A stretch of DNA of 10,233 bases from Zoogloeaceae bacterium (GTDB taxonomy: Bacteria > Pseudomonadota > Gammaproteobacteria > Burkholderiales > Rhodocyclaceae): assembly GCA_031267345.1 (NCBI GenBank), contig JAIRZG010000058.1:1-10233 (forward strand), in the 5' to 3' direction. Below are positions 5,453 to 10,233 of this stretch, piece by piece. Below the pieces are notes generated by a model. That model had not been told where the DNA came from and searched no databases. It saw only the letters and a program-made list of their open reading frames with translations. The stretch's first letter is position 1; the number at the start of each line of letters is the position of its first letter. The position numbers were made by a program, and so were the translations under genes.

Positions 5453-8025
5453 CACTTTAGTCCCGCCTGAAATGCTGCCCAAGCAAAATTTAAGCATGTA
5501 TTGAATTGGTTTTTACCAAATGGATTAAGCGAGTATGGATATTCGGAAATATGGGCTTGTCTATATAATGCAAACTCTATTATTTTATTTGCATCTGCAT
5601 TTGAATTGTAGAGCGTAGCGGGAGAAGTATTTTTCCCAAATCTTTCTGAAAGTTCTATATTAAGTTCTCCCGAGGACTCTTGAGTTATCATTCCATTCGC
5701 GTCAAACGATATGGCAGTATTAATAGTAAAATCTCTAATATTGCCATATTCGCCTCCATATCGGCCAAAATCGAAATATCGTGCTGCTCCAGTTTTATCA
5801 TCAATAGCAACCACCCCAGCATGACCCAATGGCAACTCGATTTTTTCGCCAAATATCGTTTGGCCAGTATCTACCATGTAGCCTTCAAAATACACATACA
5901 TCCCTGCCAGCCCCAACGGATCGACAAACGAAGCCGGATTCCCCCCGACATAGCCATACAGGTTGATCCCGCCCGCTTCTCCAATCGGGTCTCTGGAGAG
6001 CCATCTGCCGGTGTTTGGGTCATAGACCCTGTATTTGGTCAGGTACAAGCCGCTCGGCGCGTGGTACTGCATTCCGGCGTAACCGAATTCGGGCGGGGTT
6101 TTCGGGTTGCCGATGAGTTTTCCGTAAGGGTCGTAGTCGTAGCGGGCGAGGGATTTTCCGCTTTCGTCCAGCACATCCCGAATCGAGCCAAGGTGGTCTT
6201 TGGCGTAATACTCTTTCTTCTTGCCCGCTGGTCGGTACGCGCCTTCATGGAAATAGTACGCAACAGGCTGGCCTTTTTCGTTTCCGGCGGCGCAGATTCT
6301 GTTCCCACACCAGGTGTAACGGGTCTGGGTTCTCTGGCTGCCGTCTGTCTCGATGAGGGCGATTCTTCTGCCGCCGCCGTCGTATTTGAACTGGGTCTTT
6401 CGTTGTGGGTTGGCCTTGTAGCCAATGCCGATCAGCCGGTTTTCCGCGTCCCATTGGTAAGTATGCTTCTCGTCCGCGATGCGGTTGCCGTTGGGGTCGT
6501 AGTGGTACGCCTTCTGGTTGATCTGGTTGCCCGCGCCGTGGGTGTATGTCTGGATTCCTTCCGGGGCGGCGATGTAGTCCAGGTTGTCCGCCGCGTCCAG
6601 CTTGTAGGCGTAGTTTTGCCCGTCGTTGCGCTTCGCGCTCGCCAGCCTGCCGATGTCGTCGTAGCCGTAGGCCCATGTCCGGCGCTTTCCTTGCAGGGTT
6701 TCGCCTTGTTGCGTGATGAGGCCGTCTACGGTCGTCGCGTAGGCGTAGTCACGCGCGGCGTCGGGATGGTGGATTTCCTTCAGCCGTCGGTCGCCGGTGT
6801 TCGGCTCGTAGGCGTAGCGATGCGCGAGGGGTGTGCCGTCGAGTTGGGTTTGCGTCCGTTGGCCAGTCTGGCCAAGGTAGCCGTACTGGAACTCGCCCAA
6901 AGCGCTGTTGCGGTTCGCGGCGATCCGGCCCAGCGCGTCGAAGGCGTAGTCTTCACCTGCCGCGCCAACGCGCCAGCCCTCCACACGGCTCAGGGCGTCC
7001 CATTTGAGTTGGTAGCCGCCATTCGGGCTTTCCACGCCGATAAGCCTCAACGCGCCGGGTTGGCCCGCCGGAGCGTAGCGGTAGCGCGTCTGGCCTGTGC
7101 CGTCTTGCATCGCGGCAATCCGGGGGTGGTAGGCATCCCAGACAAAGCGCGCTTTTTCCGCGCCCGCCGATGCGCCCGCGTAGGAGACGCCCGTAATCTG
7201 GTTGTCCAGACCATAGGCGATGATCCGCTCTTGCCCCGCGCCGTCCACGCGCTTTGTCGGTCGGCCCGCGCTGTCGTATTCGTAGCGGGTCTTGACGCCA
7301 TCCGGCGTGGTTTTGCCGATTACCCGTCCTTGCAGGTCGTATTGCCAGATCGTGACGTTGTTCCGGCCATCGGTCAGGCTCGTCAGCCTGCCCGCGCGGT
7401 CGTAGCCGAATTTCACGGCGCGCAGGGCGTCCCGGATTTCGGTGATCTGGCCCGCCGCGTCGTACTTGTACCGGGTCGTCTTGCCCGCGCGATCCTTGAC
7501 CTGAACGAGGTCGAGTTTGTCCCAGGTGTATTCGGTCGTCGTGCCGTCGGGGTAGGTGGTCTTCGTGCGGCGGTTCAGGGCGTCGTATTGGTGTTTAAGC
7601 GTGTAGCCTTCGGAATCGGTCTCGCGGACGAGGTTGCCCGCCGCATCATGGCTGTATTGCGCTTGCGCCTTGCCCTGCGGGTCGATAATTTGCGCGAGCC
7701 GTCCCTGTTTGTCGTAGCGGTATTCTTGTTTGTTGCCGCCTTGCGTGTCGGCGGTGCTCGTGAGTTGCCCCGCTTCGTTCCAGACCAGTTCCGTAACCTG
7801 TCCGGCGGCATCCTTGAACGTCAGCGGGCAGTGTCGGGCGTTCCAGCTGATTTCGGCAAGGGTGTCGTAGCCAGCGGCGCTCTTTTGCCGCACGCGGGTG
7901 AGGTCGATACCGTTTTGCGCGTAGTCGTAGCACGTCTCGCGTCCTGCCGGATCGACGCTGATGATCTGGTTGCCCCGGTCATTCCAGGCATGGCGAACCG
8001 CCTGTGTTTGTCTGTCAGGCAGCAT
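5452..8025 (-). CDS. RHS repeat protein with variable C-terminal tip, lacking the usual N-terminal part
   Basis: 857 residues. Residues from about 1 to 620 are YD repeats (for example YDKQGRLAQI, YDRAGRLTSLTD, YDPNGNRIADEKHTYQWD) that build the RHS cocoon. About 620-707 is the conserved RHS core, with YLTKYRVYDPNTGRWLSRDP and paired DPIG/DPLGL motifs (Asp679, Asp702), the aspartyl self-cleavage signature that releases the tip. Residues 708-857 are the tip, encoded by visibly AT-rich DNA. The tip has GHAGVVAIDD (His735) and NTCLNFAWAAF (Cys844), in the order expected of a permuted papain/NlpC-like cysteine enzyme; this activity is inference. Typical RHS effectors are about 1400 residues with an N-terminal PAAR, signal or targeting region, and none is present here. 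No ribosome site precedes the ATG at 8025, and the frame is open only to about 8073. Translation may be coupled to the small frame ending at 8015. It could be a decaying or displaced RHS gene. Confidence 0.85.
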   Translation of the reverse strand: MLPDRQTQAVRHAWNDRGNQIISVDPAGRETCYDYAQNGIDLTRVRQKSAAGYDTLAEISWNARHCPLTFKDAAGQVTELVWNEAGQLTSTADTQGGNKQEYRYDKQGRLAQIIDPQGKAQAQYSHDAAGNLVRETDSEGYTLKHQYDALNRRTKTTYPDGTTTEYTWDKLDLVQVKDRAGKTTRYKYDAAGQITEIRDALRAVKFGYDRAGRLTSLTDGRNNVTIWQYDLQGRVIGKTTPDGVKTRYEYDSAGRPTKRVDGAGQERIIAYGLDNQITGVSYAGASAGAEKARFVWDAYHPRIAAMQDGTGQTRYRYAPAGQPGALRLIGVESPNGGYQLKWDALSRVEGWRVGAAGEDYAFDALGRIAANRNSALGEFQYGYLGQTGQRTQTQLDGTPLAHRYAYEPNTGDRRLKEIHHPDAARDYAYATTVDGLITQQGETLQGKRRTWAYGYDDIGRLASAKRNDGQNYAYKLDAADNLDYIAAPEGIQTYTHGAGNQINQKAYHYDPNGNRIADEKHTYQWDAENRLIGIGYKANPQRKTQFKYDGGGRRIALIETDGSQRTQTRYTWCGNRICAAGNEKGQPVAYYFHEGAYRPAGKKKEYYAKDHLGSIRDVLDESGKSLARYDYDPYGKLIGNPKTPPEFGYAGMQYHAPSGLYLTKYRVYDPNTGRWLSRDPIGEAGGINLYGYVGGNPASFVDPLGLAGMYVYFEGYMVDTGQTIFGEKIELPLGHAGVVAIDDKTGAARYFDFGRYGGEYGNIRDFTINTAISFDANGMITQESSGELNIELSERFGKNTSPATLYNSNADANKIIEFALYRQAHISEYPYSLNPFGKNQFNTCLNFAWAAFQAGLK

Positions 8026-8086
8026 TCTGGCAACGGCAGCCGGATAGGCGCAAAAAGAACAGGGGCGTCAGCAGCGTGATTTTCAT
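8015..8086 (-). pseudogene. Relic: 5' end of a second copy of the 8083-8619 gene
   Basis: An ATG at 8086 overlaps the upstream stop by 4 bases (ATGA) and opens a 23-codon frame, MKITLLTPLFFLRLSGCRCQ..., ending at TGA 8017-8015. Its beginning resembles KIVLLTPLCLLLAL near the start of the 178-aa protein upstream. The DNA matches too: 18 of 23 bases agree over the stretch encoding KI.LLTP. After about 10 codons the likeness ends and RHS-like sequence starts in another frame. This suggests a tandem paralogue whose body was deleted when the RHS fragment was joined here. It might still be translated and serve to hand ribosomes to the RHS start at 8025, which lies inside its last codons. Confidence 0.5.
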
Positions 8087-8619
8087 GGGTTTTCTGGTAT
8101 TACTCCTACGGACGTTGCTCCTAGCTTGGGCGGAGGCAACGTCCCGTCTTCTGACGGCAAGGGCCATGTATCACCGAACATTATATAGACATAATCGCCT
8201 TTCCATGGGGCATCTAATCTCGCGCGAGCCGCCCAGCTTTTTCGCCAAGGCGCATCTGGATCGCCAATCATCCAATCAACATTACTGCTATCTACGGTAG
8301 AAAGATTTTCTGCCCTTATTTGTTGCAGGATTTTTCCCGTGCCATTATTCCACAGTATGATAATACCCGCTCCTCGTGATGCGCCGCCTTGACCGGGCAT
8401 CATGGTGGTCATGTCAAACAGGCTGCTTCGTGAGTATGCTGTGACGCGGAAACGGTCATCTGGACTTTGAGATGTCCATACGCCCTTTTCTTCTGCGGAA
8501 GGGATGTGGAAGTGCACACTGTAGAAGTCAAGGCACACGACAAACAGAATCAGCGCCAAAAGGAGGCACAAGGGCGTCAACAGGACAATTTTCAGCGTTT
8601 TTTTTATCACAGGTTTCAT
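8083..8619 (-). CDS. Membrane-anchored protein of unknown function, possible orphan immunity protein
   Basis: 178 residues, family not recognised. A basic N-terminus (MKPVIKKTLK) leads into one hydrophobic helix at about 11-31 (VLLTPLCLLLALILFVVCLD). The rest is polar and probably periplasmic. It includes SPDDRFRVTAYSRSSLFD (about 52-69), a Gly-rich PGQGGASRGAG loop, VDWMIGDPDAPW and GDYVYIMFGDTWP near the C-terminus. A ribosome site (GAGG) lies 6 bases before the ATG and is formed by the stop region of the DUF6402-type gene, which ends 8 bases upstream. The architecture (single helix, outward domain, within an RHS locus) is that of many immunity proteins, and the relic of a paralogue just downstream supports a tandem, multi-copy history. 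It shares no visible sequence with the two small proteins after the RHS gene. It could equally be a partner of the DUF6402-type protein. Confidence 0.72.
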   Translation of the reverse strand: MKPVIKKTLKIVLLTPLCLLLALILFVVCLDFYSVHFHIPSAEEKGVWTSQSPDDRFRVTAYSRSSLFDMTTMMPGQGGASRGAGIIILWNNGTGKILQQIRAENLSTVDSSNVDWMIGDPDAPWRKSWAARARLDAPWKGDYVYIMFGDTWPLPSEDGTLPPPKLGATSVGVIPENP

Positions 8620-8627
8620 TTTGTGCC

Positions 8628-9725
8628 TCAGAATTCAAATGTGTCATTCACGGTGATTACCTTGATGTTTGAAAATACCATAAAATCGCCGCCCTTGCCG
8701 TTTCCATATTCTTCGCGCCATTCCCGGAAATCTTTGTTATTGACGTAATAAAAATCCGAACCTGATGTCTTGGACGCCTTCTGTTCCGCGCAATTCCAAT
8801 AGCCCAAGGGTTGTGAAGCCCAAGTCTTCGGATTCCACCCCGCCGGATCATCGTTGAAATCATAGCTGTCTTTGACGTAAATGCCCACCTTGTCGAGCGT
8901 CACTTCGTAACGAGCTTTCCCATCGACATCCGGAAGGCGTTCCACCGTGCCCTGGGTAACGAAATCGAAATTGAAGTCTCCCAGCGCAGCGAACAAATCA
9001 TCCAGTGGGGCACTCACCGCCCCTGAGTTAACCGTCCTGTACTGGAACTGATAATCTTCATCAAATTTTTTCATTTCATCGGGTGTAAAGGAGCGCCCCG
9101 CGCCCACATCACCAAAAACTACTACGTCGCCAACGTTGTCGGGGAGTTTACCTTTCTTGTCGATTAGCTTGTCTATGATTACACTCTGCGCTGGCGCATT
9201 CACCCAGACCTTCTCGGCAATCGCTTGGTCATAAACTTTCTTCGCTCGCTCATACTTGAGCACCCAATCCATCTTGATCGTGTCGATGTTGGGGCTTTTG
9301 TCTTTTTTCGGATCATTGTTCGCCGTCCTGCTGAACCAGTCTCGCATCAGCTTCTCTCCGTTTATCCACCTCAGATGATGCATGATATTGGGTAATTCCG
9401 GCAAGCGCGTTTCGAGTTTGGCGCAAGGGTCTTCAGGCTCCGCCGTCTTGGCTTTCGCCAAAGGCTTGGGCATCCTGCACACTTTCAGCCCTCCGCTATC
9501 CTGGCCGGGTAGCCTCCTGGGTAAATTCTCATATCTCGGCAATGAAAGAATGCTGCCATCGCCACTGCTGGCGGGCGACGACATGCCGCCGCTGGACGAA
9601 TTCTCCTCATACTGTGGCAGCCCCAAAGGGTTGTTGCTGGTTGTAGACGGCGTGTCGCCCTGTACCGCGCTGGTCGCCAGCAGCAAAGCCAGAAGCAGAT
9701 GACCGGATTTTTTCATCGGCTTCAT
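8628..9725 (-). CDS. Secreted DUF6402-type protein
   Basis: 365 residues from the ATG at 9725. An ATG at 9731 is in frame but has a ribosome site with no spacing, whereas 9725 lies 5 bases after AAGGA and overlaps the TadE-like stop as ATGA. A signal peptide is clear: MKPMKK, a hydrophobic run GHLLLALLLATSA, and a likely cut after AVQG (residue 23). Residues 24-110 are Ser/Pro/Gly-rich and contain a repeated motif (LGLPQYEEN at 34-42, LSLPRYENL at 60-68). From about 115 on the pattern is that of DUF6402 proteins as I recall them: GEKLMRDWFSR, IKMDWVLKYERAKKVYD, LGDFNFDF, DKVGIYVKDSYDFN (278-291), LGYWNC and KDFREWREEYGNGKGGDFMV (331-350). The molecular function of that domain is not established. 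It lies between a pilus-type gene and immunity-like genes, which suggests export with an effector locus. Confidence 0.75.
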   Translation of the reverse strand: MKPMKKSGHLLLALLLATSAVQGDTPSTTSNNPLGLPQYEENSSSGGMSSPASSGDGSILSLPRYENLPRRLPGQDSGGLKVCRMPKPLAKAKTAEPEDPCAKLETRLPELPNIMHHLRWINGEKLMRDWFSRTANNDPKKDKSPNIDTIKMDWVLKYERAKKVYDQAIAEKVWVNAPAQSVIIDKLIDKKGKLPDNVGDVVVFGDVGAGRSFTPDEMKKFDEDYQFQYRTVNSGAVSAPLDDLFAALGDFNFDFVTQGTVERLPDVDGKARYEVTLDKVGIYVKDSYDFNDDPAGWNPKTWASQPLGYWNCAEQKASKTSGSDFYYVNNKDFREWREEYGNGKGGDFMVFSNIKVITVNDTFEF

Positions 9726-10233
9726 TCGCATCCTTCTTCCCCCGCACCCGCATTGCCTGAATCCGACGAACCCGACGAACCGGAAAAATTCAACCCAGTT
9801 GAACCGGATACGCCTGAACCCGAACCGGACGAACCGGAACCCGTGCCCGAACCCGTAGAACCCGAACTCGCGCTTGTTGAACCCGAACCCGTTTCCTCAC
9901 CCTCCAGCGAGGCCAGTTTGAAGTCGCTCTGCATCCTCACCGTGGCATACGCCACCAGCGGCACGCGCCCTTCCGCTTCGGGAGCAGTCAGGGGCGCGTG
10001 CCGGAGGTCGCTGGTAAACAAGGTGCGCGTAAGATTCGCGTCCACGAAAGGCGCGAAGAAATACTGCGTCAGCGGCATTTTGGTTTTATACAGGTACGTA
10101 AGTTTGATTTTCAGCAGGTTGGCGTCCTGGATATTCACGTCGGATGATTCGCTCGTCTGGCGATACATCAGGTTGTCATTGGGGATGATCCGGTTGCCGG
10201 CGCGCGTCACGGCAAAGGCGGTGGCGGCTTCCG
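9722..10233 (-). CDS. TadE-like pilus assembly protein, C-terminal part (5' end outside window)
   Basis: The frame is open from the window edge to TGA 9724-9722 (170 residues visible). A GTG at 10210 exists but the protein clearly continues upstream (EAATAFAVTRAGNR). The conserved elements IPNDNLMYR and NIQDANLLKIKLTYLY are typical of the extracytoplasmic half of TadE-like pseudopilins, whose N-terminal membrane helix would be encoded outside the window. These proteins help assemble Flp/Tad-type pili in the envelope. After RMQSDFKLAS the protein changes to a Ser/Gly tail of about 55 residues, which is unusual, and ends in GEEGCE. Its stop overlaps the DUF6402-type start by 4 bases, so the two are translationally coupled. 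No other tad genes are visible here, so whether it belongs to a full Tad system is unknown. Confidence 0.75.
   Translation of the reverse strand, partial: EAATAFAVTRAGNRIIPNDNLMYRQTSESSDVNIQDANLLKIKLTYLYKTKMPLTQYFFAPFVDANLTRTLFTSDLRHAPLTAPEAEGRVPLVAYATVRMQSDFKLASLEGEETGSGSTSASSGSTGSGTGSGSSGSGSGVSGSTGLNFSGSSGSSDSGNAGAGEEGCE
9725..9889 (-). repeat. Low-complexity Ser/Gly-coding tract at the 3' end of the TadE-like gene
   Basis: This stretch encodes about 55 residues made mostly of Gly-Ser and Gly-Ser-Ser units. On the plus strand it reads as drifting hexamers of the CCGGAA / CCCGAA / CCTGAA type, with a (GACGAACC)-like run near 9766-9790. The imperfect periodicity suggests growth by replication slippage followed by codon drift, so tract length may vary between strains. 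Its stop codon overlaps the next gene. Confidence 0.7.

Noticed and set aside
5935..8020. The repeated Tyr-Asp coding units considered as a tandem DNA repeat or CRISPR-like array
   Set aside because: The periodicity is at protein level (YD repeats of an RHS protein), with divergent DNA and no constant repeat-spacer pattern.
5680..8079. A 799-codon open frame on the plus strand opposite the RHS gene
   Set aside because: It is antisense to a clear RHS protein. Its translation has no recognisable domain and is rich in Val, Arg and Ala, as expected from the complement of GC-rich repeat codons.

Overview
The window looks like a chromosomal segment of a moderately GC-rich proteobacterium, most likely a betaproteobacterium. 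The RelA C-terminal region has the wording typical of that class, the conserved genes are GC-rich, and most minus-strand genes are packed with 1-10 bp overlaps or gaps. No rRNA, tRNA, CRISPR array, transposase or integrase was seen.

Layout. (1) 1-1263, plus strand: the C-terminal half of relA (ppGpp synthetase), cut by the window edge. (2) 1264-1589: a convergent intergenic stretch with nothing convincing. (3) 1590-4435, minus strand: a small regulated redox/membrane block. Its order of transcription is a GbsR/MarR-type regulator (4384-3845), an intrinsic terminator, a DCC-family CxxC protein (3749-3324), an SDR-DoxX fusion (3313-2060) and a DUF2269 membrane protein (2063-1590). A perfect 16+2+16 bp palindrome covers the regulator's own promoter. 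A second site matching its central 20 bp at 17 positions lies just upstream of the DCC gene, so one regulator probably controls both units. (4) 4447-4572: a probable remnant of an older GC-rich gene, with a palindrome near the point where composition changes. (5) 4587-10233, minus strand: an accessory block. Its order of transcription is a TadE-like pilus protein with a Ser/Gly tail (5' end outside the window), a secreted DUF6402-type protein, a 178-aa membrane-anchored protein, a 23-codon relic of a paralogue of that protein, an RHS protein lacking its usual N-terminal half, and two small membrane-anchored paralogues.

How block 5 may work. The RHS protein keeps YD repeats and a complete core ending in the paired DPxG motifs, then switches abruptly to an AT-rich 150-residue tip. 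The tip has a His (GHAG) and a late Cys (NTCLNF), the order seen in circularly permuted papain/NlpC-like enzymes. Its stop codon shares a base with the start of the first small paralogue. Both paralogues have one N-terminal membrane segment and an outward domain, which suits immunity proteins protecting against a toxin that acts in the periplasm. The 8083-8619 protein has the same architecture but unrelated sequence, and may be an orphan immunity protein of a lost tip. Almost every junction in the block is coupled (ATGA or TGATG overlaps, or an 8-bp gap), so it is probably one transcript. The toxin and immunity roles and the link to the TadE-like gene are inferences from architecture and position.
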